Shown: positions 54,200 to 64,000 of the stretch, in pieces | How positions within the stretch are numbered: position 1 is the stretch's first letter | How the letters are laid out: the number at the start of each line of letters is the position of its first letter | Assembly (NCBI GenBank): GCA_014323795.1 | Contig: JACONK010000006.1 | Span: 1 to 64,000 of the forward strand | Direction of reading: 5' to 3' | DNA length: 64,000 nt | Source of the DNA: Paracoccaceae bacterium | GTDB taxonomy: Bacteria; Pseudomonadota; Alphaproteobacteria; Rhodobacterales; Rhodobacteraceae | Made by a program: the position numbers and the translations under genes | The notes under the pieces: model-generated | Database searches by the model: none | What the model saw: the letters and a program-made list of their open reading frames with translations, nothing else | Told to the model about the DNA's origin: nothing

Positions 54200-54760
54200 C
54201 TGTCTAAACTGATTATTGGCTGTGCAGTGGCCTTGACCCCGGTCGGTTACGTCACGGCAGCACAGGCACAAGAAAAAGATGTCGCGCAGCCGCAGGAAAA
54301 GAATCGCGTTATCTACGGCGGCTTTGGCCGTGCAGACAGTTCCGGCCCCTCTGAAAGTGATTCAACCCCGTGGTCAATTGGGGTTTATGCCAGACAACAA
54401 AACCATTATATACCGGGTTTCGATATCGGCAGGGAGGGAACATCGTTTGACTGGACTGCACACCGCGGCGGTTCTGTAAAACAGGGAACCTCGTTCAATC
54501 TGCTGGTTGGCCGTAATCCGGTTTCAAATGACCGTATCAAACTTGATGCGGCGGTGCTGTTGGGAATCCGGGAAAAAGAAGTTACCTGCCCGTCGGGCCA
54601 GTCTGTTCCGGGGTTTGATTGCTATGCGGATACAGCTCCCGAAAGCGACTATGGGTTTAACGGCGGCATTCTGCTGACGGCAACCATCGCACAGCGGGCG
54701 GTGCCTGGGGTACGGGCCACCGAAGAAAGTGTGCAGGCTGTCGTCGGCTTGAATTTTTGA
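54200..54760 (+). CDS. Small outer-membrane protein, start codon uncertain
   Basis: From CTG the frame reads LSKLIIGCAVALTPVGYVTAAQAQ, an obvious signal peptide, followed by about 160 residues. Alternating polar and apolar strands (TPWSIGVYARQQ, SFNLLVGRNPV, IKLDAAVLLGIRE, GFNGGILLTATIAQ) and a terminal phenylalanine (VVGLNF) fit a small beta-barrel. No family was recognised. There is no ATG in frame between an upstream TAG (54164) and the signal peptide; a GTG at 54227 would cut the peptide. Expression may depend on the C12 tract just upstream. Confidence 0.6.
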   Translation: MSKLIIGCAVALTPVGYVTAAQAQEKDVAQPQEKNRVIYGGFGRADSSGPSESDSTPWSIGVYARQQNHYIPGFDIGREGTSFDWTAHRGGSVKQGTSFNLLVGRNPVSNDRIKLDAAVLLGIREKEVTCPSGQSVPGFDCYADTAPESDYGFNGGILLTATIAQRAVPGVRATEESVQAVVGLNF

Positions 54761-55039
54761 CACGAGTGCCGCACCAATCCGGATGCTGTTCGGGTTCCGG
54801 CTGCCTGTGCATGAACCCGAACACGCAAATGCCCCTGTGGTGCGGGCTCTGCCGCAATAGCGGGCGGATAACCCGCAAAGGCCAATTTTCCCGCCACATC
54901 CGGCCAGCCGCTGCCCGTGCGTCCGGCTTTGGGACGTGAATGCGCACCGGCGGACCAAAGGTGCCGAAAACAATTTGGCAGGAACAGGGGTATCGCGCAT
55001 TTCTTTCAGGCAATATATTCCCGCCCCGGGCCAAACCTG

Positions 55040-57010
<1,971 letters not shown>

Positions 57011-57165
57011 TGTCAGTCTCTGCCTTTAAGCGGGCTGCCTGGTACAGGGGCACCGGTGCCCCTTTTTGTTCGTTCGGGTTTGTTCGTCCGGGCCGGTCTT
57101 CCGGCCGATTTATGGAACCCGATCACGAATCACCCGGCCTGCCGACAGGGTGATTCGCAATGGAA

Positions 57166-59097
57166 TTATCCTTTTTTCTTTACCCAAACCTGATCATCAA
57201 GAAGTTTTTGCAATCCTTTTGACAAATTTTCCCGATTCTCCGTGTCAGCACCCGCCTCGATTCGGGCGCGGGTGGCCTTGTCCCGTGCGTCTGCCGCCTG
57301 CTGAATGCGCCAGGTCAGACCTTCGTCTGCCATATCATCCAGGTCGCGTGCGGCTTCTTCCAATTCTGTTTCGGCACCTTTGATGGCGGCGTGTTTAACC
57401 AGCTCTTCCCGCAGGGTCTGGCCGATCCGTTCGGGCGGTGCGCCAGGCCTTAGCATCGGGTGCATACGTATGCGCGGCAGGGCCAAAAGCGGTTCCATCG
57501 GGTTCGTGCCCAGGCGTTCGGTGACAAGAGCCAGAAATTTTTCGCCCGTTGCATCCGCAGATAGGTCTTCGTTAAGCGATGCCAAGAGGGCAGCCAGGAT
57601 TTTGGCTAAATCCGGCGAAGAAATCGGCAGCCGTTCCAATGCATCCTCCATCTCCAGCGCGGCTGCGGGGCAGCGGATGGCGGCAGTCAGGATCAGTGCT
57701 TCCCGCAGGCGTTCGGGGCCTTTGTCACCTGCCTGCGCGAGGATGGAAGCCCTGGAGCCATGGGTAGCTGTCGGGGTTCTGTGCCGAAATCGTTGCCAGG
57801 GTGCGGCCCGGGACGGGCGGAAAAGCGATTGGCGCAGCTGCTGTATCGCATCGCCGTAGTGGCGGCGCAGACCTGTGTCCCGGATATTGCGCAGGGCCAT
57901 GCGCAGGGTCGCGTCCAGGCCTGCGCGCCGTTCCGGGCTATCGAAGGTCTTGCCCTCCGTTTCCCGCTGCCAAAGGAGTTTGACCATGGGCCGGGCACTG
58001 TCGAGCAGCTTTTGCATGGCAGCACTGCCGGAGATTTTGATCAGGTTGTCCGGATCCTGGCCCTGAGGCAGGATAGCGAAGCGCAGGCTGCGCCCGGGCC
58101 GCAGCATCGGAAGGGCAAGGTCGATCAGCCTGTAGGCGGCACGCAGCCCGGCCCTGTCGCCGTCGAACGCCATGATCGGTTCATCTGATACCCGCCAGAG
58201 CAACTGCAGTTGATCTTCCGTCACCGCCGTTCCGAGCGGCGCAACAGCGTGGTCAAACCCGGCCTGTGCAAGGGCGATAACATCCATGTAGCCCTCGGCC
58301 ACAATCAGGCTGCCGGTCTTGCGCACCGCCTCCCGTGCCGGGCCGAAATTGTAAAGCGACCGACCCTTGTCAAAAAGTTCGGTTTTCGGCGAATTCAGGT
58401 ATCTGGCCCTTGCTTCCGGGCTCAGTGCGCGGCCGCCGAAAGCGATGCAGCGGCTGCGGGCGTCGCGGATCGGGAACATGATGCGGCCGCGAAAACGGTC
58501 ATAGACCGTGCCGCCGTTGTCCGGCCTGATAACAAGCCCGGTTTCGATCAGATCCTTCTCTGATACGCCTTTTTCGGTCATGTACCGGAGCAGTGCGTTA
58601 TGATCATCCGGTGCGAAACCAATTTCAAACCGGTCACAGGTTGCGCCGGTCAGCCCGCGTCCCTCCAGATAATCACGCGCCCCGGCCCCCCGGCTGCCGG
58701 AGAGCCCCCTGCGGAAGAAGCGTGTGGCCTGGTCCATGACCCCGGCCAATTGCCTGTGCCGGTCAGCCTTTTCCCGTGCCTGCGGGTCGCGGGCGGGCAT
58801 GGCCATCCCGGCTTCACGGGCCAGGATTTCGACCGCCTCCATGAAACCTATATTTTCGATTTGTTTCAGGAATTCGATGGTGTTCCCTTTGGCGTGGCAA
58901 CCGAAGCAGTAGTAAAGGCCCTTTTGGTCATCAACGTGGAAGCTCGCCGTCTTTTCCTGATGGAACGGGCAGGGTGCCCACATATCGCCCTTGCCGGGGT
59001 TCGATTGGCGATGGTCCCAGGTGACCTTGCGACCTGCCACCTGGACAATTGAGGTGCGCTGGTGCAATTCATCCAGGAATCCGGGAGGCAGGCTCAT
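57166..59097 (-). CDS. dnaG: DNA primase
   Basis: 643 residues. CHC2 zinc finger CPFHQEKTASFHV...YYCFGCHAKG, RNA-polymerase core, and the Toprim domain with IVAEGYMDVIALAQAGF and AFDGDRAGLRAA. The C-terminal helicase-interacting domain is present. It primes replication forks. The ATG that gives MSLPPGFLDELHQRTS was chosen from family resemblance; no strong ribosome site is seen. Divergent from the HAD gene. Confidence 0.96.
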   Translation of the reverse strand: MSLPPGFLDELHQRTSIVQVAGRKVTWDHRQSNPGKGDMWAPCPFHQEKTASFHVDDQKGLYYCFGCHAKGNTIEFLKQIENIGFMEAVEILAREAGMAMPARDPQAREKADRHRQLAGVMDQATRFFRRGLSGSRGAGARDYLEGRGLTGATCDRFEIGFAPDDHNALLRYMTEKGVSEKDLIETGLVIRPDNGGTVYDRFRGRIMFPIRDARSRCIAFGGRALSPEARARYLNSPKTELFDKGRSLYNFGPAREAVRKTGSLIVAEGYMDVIALAQAGFDHAVAPLGTAVTEDQLQLLWRVSDEPIMAFDGDRAGLRAAYRLIDLALPMLRPGRSLRFAILPQGQDPDNLIKISGSAAMQKLLDSARPMVKLLWQRETEGKTFDSPERRAGLDATLRMALRNIRDTGLRRHYGDAIQQLRQSLFRPSRAAPWQRFRHRTPTATHGSRASILAQAGDKGPERLREALILTAAIRCPAAALEMEDALERLPISSPDLAKILAALLASLNEDLSADATGEKFLALVTERLGTNPMEPLLALPRIRMHPMLRPGAPPERIGQTLREELVKHAAIKGAETELEEAARDLDDMADEGLTWRIQQAADARDKATRARIEAGADTENRENLSKGLQKLLDDQVWVKKKG

Positions 59098-59221
59098 GAC
59101 ATCTGCAATATGGGCCGATGCGCGCCGGGTGCAAGCGGGCCGTGGCACACCATGTGATGCGCGTATCGGCACTTGCCTGCCCGGCCAGGCCCGGTACAGA
59201 GAGCGTCAAGGGGAGGCGCAT

Positions 59222-60091
59222 ATGATTATTCGCGGGATCGTGTTTGATAAGGACGGTACGCTGTTTCAATACGCGGGTACCTGGGCGCACTGGTGCGACA
59301 GTGTGCTGGACCGGTTGTCCGCAGACGATGGTGTGTTGAAGGCAAGGCTGGCGGCGACCGTTGGTTTTGATATGGCTACCGGGGATTTTCTGCCGGGCAG
59401 CCTGATTGTGGGCGGTTCGGCAGGCGAGGTGAATGAGGCATGGGCCACCCATTTGCCGGACTGGAGCGTTGACCGGATTGACGCAGTGGCGGTTGAGGCA
59501 CTGGCCACCCTGCCAACGCTGCCGGTGTGCGACCTGCCGGTGCTGTTTTCGGAACTGACGGCGCGCGGCATCCGGCTCGGCATTGCCACGAACGATTATG
59601 AGGCCAGTGCGAAAATGCAGTTGAAGGATGCCGGCATTGCGGGTTTTTTCAGCTTCGTCTGCGGTTTTGACAGCGGGTATGGTGCAAAGCCCGGCCCGGG
59701 CATGATTGACGGATTTTGTGCGGCGACCGGGCTTCCGGCGGCAGAGGTGGCGATGGTGGGCGACAGTATCCATGACCTCGGTGCCGGGCGGGCGGCGCAG
59801 GTCGGGATGAACGTGGGGGTGCTGACCGGGCCCGCCGGGCGTGAGGATATCGCGCATATGGCGGATCATATTCTGGCGGATATCGGCGCGTTGCCCGGAT
59901 TGCTGGATCGGCTGGCCTGGAATCGGGCTGCGGCCGCAGGAAGTCGACCATCCCGGCCCGGTGATTTGGCGGATGGACGGACGCCGCACGAAGACCCGGG
60001 GGTGCAAGCCGCCACAAGGTATCACGAAACGGGCACCGGATTGCCGGTTCGGCAGTTTGGCCCTGCGCGGTTCCGCCTGTTTTCAGGCTGA
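59222..60091 (+). CDS. HAD-family phosphatase, phosphoglycolate-phosphatase-like, with extra C-terminal tail
   Basis: 289 residues. All four HAD motifs are seen: FDKDGTLF, GIATND, the lysine in GAKPGPGM and VGDSIHDLGAGRAAQVG. The core ends about residue 235 (ILADIGALPGLLDRL). Beyond it are about 55 residues (RPSRPGDLADGRTPHEDPG ...) with no family resemblance, suggesting that the original stop was lost and translation runs on. It probably removes 2-phosphoglycolate or another small phosphate ester. GGAGG precedes the ATG. Confidence 0.85.
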   Translation: MIIRGIVFDKDGTLFQYAGTWAHWCDSVLDRLSADDGVLKARLAATVGFDMATGDFLPGSLIVGGSAGEVNEAWATHLPDWSVDRIDAVAVEALATLPTLPVCDLPVLFSELTARGIRLGIATNDYEASAKMQLKDAGIAGFFSFVCGFDSGYGAKPGPGMIDGFCAATGLPAAEVAMVGDSIHDLGAGRAAQVGMNVGVLTGPAGREDIAHMADHILADIGALPGLLDRLAWNRAAAAGSRPSRPGDLADGRTPHEDPGVQAATRYHETGTGLPVRQFGPARFRLFSG

Positions 60092-60329
60092 CGACAAAAC
60101 CATACCGATCAGGCATCCGGGCAATCTGCAAACAGCCGCACCACACGACTGTGCACGTTCTGCCCGTGCCGGGATTGCAGGCGGTTTTTCACGTTTGTTC
60201 ATCTCTTCCGTGTTGTGGCAACGTATCCTCTCTGCCGAACGCAGGGAACCGAAGAAAAGGCGAACGGGCCGGTGCCGGGTAGCCTGTGGCGGTCAGCCTT
60301 TTCACATGCGCAGGGGTAATGGTGCCTCA
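60092..60329. other. Gene-free stretch between the HAD gene and the mttB relic
   Basis: No coding sequence is supported and nothing distinctive was seen. It may be further eroded mttB sequence. Confidence 0.35.
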
Positions 60330-60650
60330 CCATGTCCGATGCCGTGGTGCTGTCGATTTCCGAAGGACACGCTGTTATTGCGCTTCTGCAATATATGGCG
60401 GGCATCGGTTGTGGCGGGACGTTTGCCTGCAACGTGGATATGATGACCGGGGCACCCGCCTTTGGCACACCGGAATATATATGCGCACCGCGCAGATGGC
60501 CGGGCAGTTTGCGCGGTTGTGGCGGTATCCCGACCCAATCCCCAAACCTCTGGCACCAATATTTTCGGGGCAGGGACGGGGCGGTGTATTTTATGCGCGA
60601 AGACGCGAAACGGGCTTTGGGCAGGCAGGGCCTGTCTTGCGCCAACGCGT
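60330..60650 (+). pseudogene. MttB-family (trimethylamine methyltransferase-like) relic
   Basis: In one frame: GTFACNVDMMTGAPAFGTPEYI; in the next: YMRTAQMAGQFARLWRYP. Together they match the central block of MttB-type methyltransferases, which has (T)SNVDMKSGAPAFGTPEYM followed by a GQ-AR-Y-LP segment. Upstream AVIALLQYMAGI is compatible. The rest of the roughly 500-residue protein is missing. A frameshift and two missing ends make it a remnant. Intact homologues demethylate trimethylamine or glycine betaine to a corrinoid protein. Confidence 0.7.
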
Positions 60651-60671
60651 GTGGCAGGTAATGTCCGCACC

Positions 60672-61865
60672 ATGGACCTGGATTTCACCTACCCGGAAGT
60701 GGAAGATTTGCGGCGGCGTGCCCGTCGCAAAATGCCGCTTTTTGCCTTTGACTATCTCGACAGCGGCACCGGACGGGAGCTGGGCGTCGTGCGCAACCGC
60801 ACGGCACTTGATGCGGTCCGGTTCCTGCCCGCGAGCCTGAAGGGGAAGATGGATGCGGAACTGGAGATCACCTTTATGGGGCAGACCTATTCCATGCCGA
60901 TCGGGGTGGCACCGATTGGCATGTCCGGCATGATATGGCCGGGGGCGGAACAATATCTTGCGAAAAACGCGGCAGAAAAACGGCTGCCCTATTGCCTGTC
61001 CACAGTGGCCACCAAATTGCCGGAGCTGATCGGGCCGCTGGCCGGCGACATGGGCTGGTTCCAGCTGTATACCCCGGCAGAGCCGGAGGTGCGGCGGGAT
61101 ATCCTGAGGCGGGCCAGGGCCGCAGGGTTCACCAAACTGGTGCTGACGGTTGATGTGCCCGCCGAAAGCCGCCGCGAACGCCAGCGCCGCGCCCACGTGG
61201 CCGCCCCCCCCAGGATCACGCCGAAAGTGGCTTGGGAAATCATGACGCACCCGGAATGGGCATTGAAAACCTTGCGCATGGGGCGACCCGGAATCGTGCT
61301 GACAGATGATTATCTGTCGCCGCGGCAGAAGGCCAGGGATCGTTTCATGAACGCGGGCCGGGTAATCCGGGGCTTCCCGGACTGGACCTGCCTTGCCGCC
61401 TTGCGTGACGAATGGAAGGGCGATCTTCTGGTCAAGGGCGTTATGGACCCGGACGATGCGAAGCGCATGGTCGAGGCCGGCGTGGACGGTATCTGGGTAT
61501 CAAACCACGGGGCGCGACAGTTTGACGCGGCCCCCGCCAGCATTACGCAACTGCCGAAAATCCGTGCGGTGCTCGGCCCGGATGTGCCGATTGTATTTGA
61601 CAGCGGGGTGCGCTGCGGGCTTGACGTGATGCGCGCAATCGCGCTTGGTGCTGATCTGGTGATGATGGGGCGGGCATGGCACTATGCCGTCGGTGCACTT
61701 GACCATGCGGGTCCGGCCTGGCTGTGCCATATCATGGAGGCTGACCTGCGCTCCGCCATGGCGCAGATCGGTGCCGTCAAACTGTCAGAGATCACCGCCC
61801 GGCTGGTCGCCGGGGATGGCGGGGGTGTGGTACCGACGCCCCGGCTCGAACGGGGGACCTCTTGA
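60672..61865 (+). CDS. lldD: FMN-dependent L-lactate/alpha-hydroxy-acid dehydrogenase
   Basis: 397 residues. FTYPEVEDLRRRARRKMPLFAFDYLDSG, SMPIGVAPIGMSGMIWPGAE, LPYCLSTVATKLPE, then VDVPAESRRERQRR, KGVMDPDDAKRMVEAGVDGIWVSNHGARQFD with the catalytic histidine, and DSGVRCGLDVMRAIALGADLVMMGR. It oxidises L-lactate or a related 2-hydroxy acid and passes electrons to the quinone pool or cytochrome. Its last 12 codons (VVPTPRLERGTS) lie antisense to tRNA-His, so the stop is supplied by the tRNA gene. Confidence 0.9.
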   Translation: MDLDFTYPEVEDLRRRARRKMPLFAFDYLDSGTGRELGVVRNRTALDAVRFLPASLKGKMDAELEITFMGQTYSMPIGVAPIGMSGMIWPGAEQYLAKNAAEKRLPYCLSTVATKLPELIGPLAGDMGWFQLYTPAEPEVRRDILRRARAAGFTKLVLTVDVPAESRRERQRRAHVAAPPRITPKVAWEIMTHPEWALKTLRMGRPGIVLTDDYLSPRQKARDRFMNAGRVIRGFPDWTCLAALRDEWKGDLLVKGVMDPDDAKRMVEAGVDGIWVSNHGARQFDAAPASITQLPKIRAVLGPDVPIVFDSGVRCGLDVMRAIALGADLVMMGRAWHYAVGALDHAGPAWLCHIMEADLRSAMAQIGAVKLSEITARLVAGDGGGVVPTPRLERGTS

Positions 61866-61906
61866 TCCACAATCAAGCGCTCTAACCTGCTGAGCTACGT
61901 CGGCAC
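61830..61906 (-). tRNA. tRNA-His (GTG)
   Basis: Cloverleaf with the extra G-1 of tRNA-His (gtgccgac/gtcggtac acceptor), D arm, anticodon stem cttga-ttgtgga-tcaag with anticodon GTG, and T arm. CCA is not encoded. The 3' part overlaps the end of the convergent hydroxy-acid dehydrogenase gene by 36 bases. Confidence 0.94.
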
Positions 61907-62137
61907 TGAAACCTGCCAATACCCCCCGGGTGCATCGATTGCAAGGTCTGCCTGCCTGAAATTCAGCACCGGCTGTGAGCATCAACACCGGATACCACGC
62001 GGAGGCTGTGGCGCGGTGACCGGCGGTATGGTTCTCTCGGGAAATCGCCGGGAAAATTCGCACCGCCGCCCGGGCACAACGCAAGAAGCAATATCCGGCC
62101 CGTCAAAGGTGAGGTTACCGTGCCCTTTGGTGCACCA

Positions 62138-63337
62138 TCACCCGGCTGCAATCCTTTGTGCCGCCGCCTCCGGCGCACCGGTCCCGTGCGGTATCCCGAG
62201 TGCCTTCAACCCGGCATCGATCGTGCCGAGACAGCCCATAAGCATCAGCGGATTCAAATGCCCCATGTGCCCGATTCGGAAGACCTTGTCCCGGCCTCGT
62301 GTGTCGGGCTGCGTCAGGCCGAGCCCGATACCCAGGGTCAGGCCCCCCTCATGTTCACACCATTGGCGCAGGCGACCCGCGTCATCCGGCGCTGTCCGGA
62401 TTGTTGTGACGGCACGGGATCGTTTTTCCGCGTCCTTGATATTCATCGATAAATCGCCCGCGCGGCTCCAGGCATCCAGTGCGGCCCAAACCGCTTCGGA
62501 CAGCACCTCGTGACGATGCCAGCAGGGTTCCACCCCCTCTTCGTGGACGAGCATGTCAAGTGCCTCGCGCAATCCGTAAAGGTGATGCGTCGGTGCGGTG
62601 CCGGCGAATTTCTGATAGAAAATTTCCCCCCTCGTACGGTTTGCCCAATCCCAGTACGGAGTATTCAGACCGGCGGTCGCCCAGGCTGCATCTGCCCTGT
62701 CGTTGAAAAACACGAAGCTCAGCCCGGCCGGGGTCATCAGCCCTTTCTGGCAGCCGGCAACCATCAGGTCGACGCCCCAGGCGTCCATCTTGTGCCGGTC
62801 GCAGCCAAGGGAGGCGATGCAATCCACCCAGTAAAGTGCCGGATGCCCGGCGGCGTCGATAGCCCTGCGCAGGGCAGGGATGTTGTTCTGCACGGAAGAG
62901 GCCGTATCCGTTTGCACGGTGACCACGGCCCTGATTTCATGGGCCGTATCGGTACGCAAATGATCTTCAACCCTGTTCGGGTCGGCATCCGCCCGGTTGC
63001 CGAAGTCAAGGAATTGCACCTCGATTCCAAGTGCCGCGGCCATGTCCCCCCAGCCACGTCCGAAGTAGCCTGTGACCAGAACCAGCACCTTGTCGCCCCG
63101 GTTCAGTGTATTGCAAATCGCCGCCTCCCATGCACCGTGGCCGTTGGCGATGTAGATTGCGCAATGGTGCCTTGTGCGGGCGACAGCCTTCAGGTCCGGA
63201 TAGAGTGTGCTGACCATTTCCACCAGCTCACCCTCGTAGATGTTGGGTGAGGGGCGGTGCATGGCCTGCAGAACCCGGTCGGGGATTACCGAAGGCCCGG
63301 GGATTGAAAGCTGCTGTTTGCCGAAATTGAGATTCAT
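62138..63337 (-). CDS. Alanine/serine-glyoxylate aminotransferase-like PLP enzyme
   Basis: 399 residues, class V PLP aminotransferase: LSIPGPSVIPDRVLQAMHRP, IYIANGHGAWEAAICNTL, VLVTGYFGRGWGDMAAALG, VDCIASLGCD, and the PLP lysine in VAGCQKGLMTPAGLSF, with FRIGHMGHLNP near the end. It would use glyoxylate as acceptor and alanine, serine or aspartate as donor. GGAG eight bases before the ATG supports the start, five codons inside the longest frame. With glycerate kinase and the HAD phosphatase it fits glyoxylate/glycolate salvage. Confidence 0.88.
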   Translation of the reverse strand: MNLNFGKQQLSIPGPSVIPDRVLQAMHRPSPNIYEGELVEMVSTLYPDLKAVARTRHHCAIYIANGHGAWEAAICNTLNRGDKVLVLVTGYFGRGWGDMAAALGIEVQFLDFGNRADADPNRVEDHLRTDTAHEIRAVVTVQTDTASSVQNNIPALRRAIDAAGHPALYWVDCIASLGCDRHKMDAWGVDLMVAGCQKGLMTPAGLSFVFFNDRADAAWATAGLNTPYWDWANRTRGEIFYQKFAGTAPTHHLYGLREALDMLVHEEGVEPCWHRHEVLSEAVWAALDAWSRAGDLSMNIKDAEKRSRAVTTIRTAPDDAGRLRQWCEHEGGLTLGIGLGLTQPDTRGRDKVFRIGHMGHLNPLMLMGCLGTIDAGLKALGIPHGTGAPEAAAQRIAAG

Positions 63338-63473
63338 TTGTGCACTCCGCATATCCTGGCCCAGGGGGGGTATGCCCCGAAAGGGTGCAGGTCAAAGGCC
63401 CCTTGCGAACGCCCGGCCGGGTGATATGGACGATGAACCGGCCCGGAACAGGTCGCCCTTGCTCAACGGACAT

Positions 63474-64000
63474 ATGGCAGATACCTCCCCCCTGGAAGCA
63501 GCTTCCCGCATAACCGCACACGCTGCCTATGGCAGGCTCTGGCGCGACTGGCTGCGTCCGCATTGGCCGGCGATCATCCTGGTATTGATCTTCATGGTGT
63601 TCGTTGCCGGGGCCACGGCGGGGTATGCGAAGTTCATGGAATGGGTGATCGGGGCGCTGGAGGCGATGGATTTCTCTGTGGTCTGGTGGGGCCCCCTGGG
63701 GGTTGTGGGGCTGACTGCGGTGAAAGGCAGTGCCCACTACGCCCAGCAGGTGACACAAAACAACATTCTGACAGGTTTGCAGGCCAGGATGCAAAAGCAC
63801 ATGTTCAACCGGCTGGTGCGCATGGACCTGACGCACCTTTTGGCGGAAAGCCCCGCCGCGCTGGCTGCGCGTTTCTCAGCCGATATCGAACTGATCCGTG
63901 CGGCTGCGGGCGTTGTCTTTGGCGGGCTCCGGGATGTCATGACGCTGACTGCCGCCATCGTGGTTATGCTGTCGATCGACTGGGTTATGGCACTGGTTCT
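63474..64000 (+). CDS. ABC exporter, MsbA-like, transmembrane part only
   Basis: The 175 codons present begin MADTSPLEAASRITAHAAYGRLW and show the first membrane helices of an ABC-B exporter (WPAIILVLIFMVFVAGATAGY, WWGPLGVVGLTAVKGSAHY), then the coupling region QNNILTGLQARMQKHMFNRLVRMDLTHL and FSADIELIRAA. This pattern is typical of the alphaproteobacterial lipid A/phospholipid flippase MsbA group. The ATPase domain lies beyond the window. Divergent from the aminotransferase gene. Confidence 0.87.
   Translation, partial: MADTSPLEAASRITAHAAYGRLWRDWLRPHWPAIILVLIFMVFVAGATAGYAKFMEWVIGALEAMDFSVVWWGPLGVVGLTAVKGSAHYAQQVTQNNILTGLQARMQKHMFNRLVRMDLTHLLAESPAALAARFSADIELIRAAAGVVFGGLRDVMTLTAAIVVMLSIDWVMALV

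Overview
The window looks like chromosomal DNA of an alphaproteobacterium of the Rhodobacteraceae/roseobacter type. The strongest pointers are an iscR-iscS-sufB...sufC-sufD...sufS cluster headed by an IscR with a single cysteine, the dnaG-rpoD and nrdR-ribD pairs, a taurine-pyruvate aminotransferase, and a DUF6165/TPR pair. Base composition is GC-rich overall, with clear AT-rich patches around 30.9-32.0 kb and 45.2-46.6 kb. Family assignments come from reading translated sequence by eye; no database search was run.

Layout. 0-2.6 kb: a type I methylase gene (hsdM) running off the left edge, then a run of gene ruins (rsfS, rlmH and a restriction-modification N-terminus fused end to end). 2.7-12.5 kb: a TPP enzyme, parE, a TPR/glycosyltransferase-like protein with DUF6165, an IS5-family relic, metY, a YHS protein and a hydrolase. 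12.5-21.7 kb: the Fe-S assembly operon with a recognisable promoter and unusually tight 1-4 nt gene overlaps. 21.7-32 kb: a methyltransferase-nuclease gene cut by an amber codon, tpa, two secreted proteins behind a homopolymeric-G promoter, nadK, the rpsF-rpsR-rplI operon, two YceI-type proteins, and two AT-rich unknowns. 32-45 kb: fabD-fabG, a Tat lipoprotein, a gene-poor kilobase, mscS, a four-gene minus-strand operon (ridA, GDPD, GNAT, pterin dehydratase), an M20 peptidase, glycerate kinase, aminopeptidase P and DUF427. 45.2-47.9 kb: a small integrative element in tRNA-Cys. 48-64 kb: cobQ, tolC, ribD-nrdR, an outer-membrane protein with a C12 tract, rpoD-dnaG, a HAD phosphatase, an mttB relic, an FMN-dependent hydroxy-acid dehydrogenase overlapping tRNA-His, an aminotransferase and the start of an MsbA-like exporter.

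Two themes stand out. First, gene erosion: at least eight broken genes (rsfS, rlmH, a restriction enzyme, an IS5 transposase, an RTX-like protein, mttB, an integrase and a methyltransferase), several next to short tandem duplications. Second, contingency-like sequence at surface or secreted genes: G12 between a -35 and a -10, C12 at the 5' end of an outer-membrane protein gene, and a 13-bp tandem duplication that decides the length of a secreted protein. Together they suggest a lineage that is losing genes, perhaps host-associated, while keeping a few potentially switchable exported proteins. That is inference; the tracts and lesions themselves are visible.
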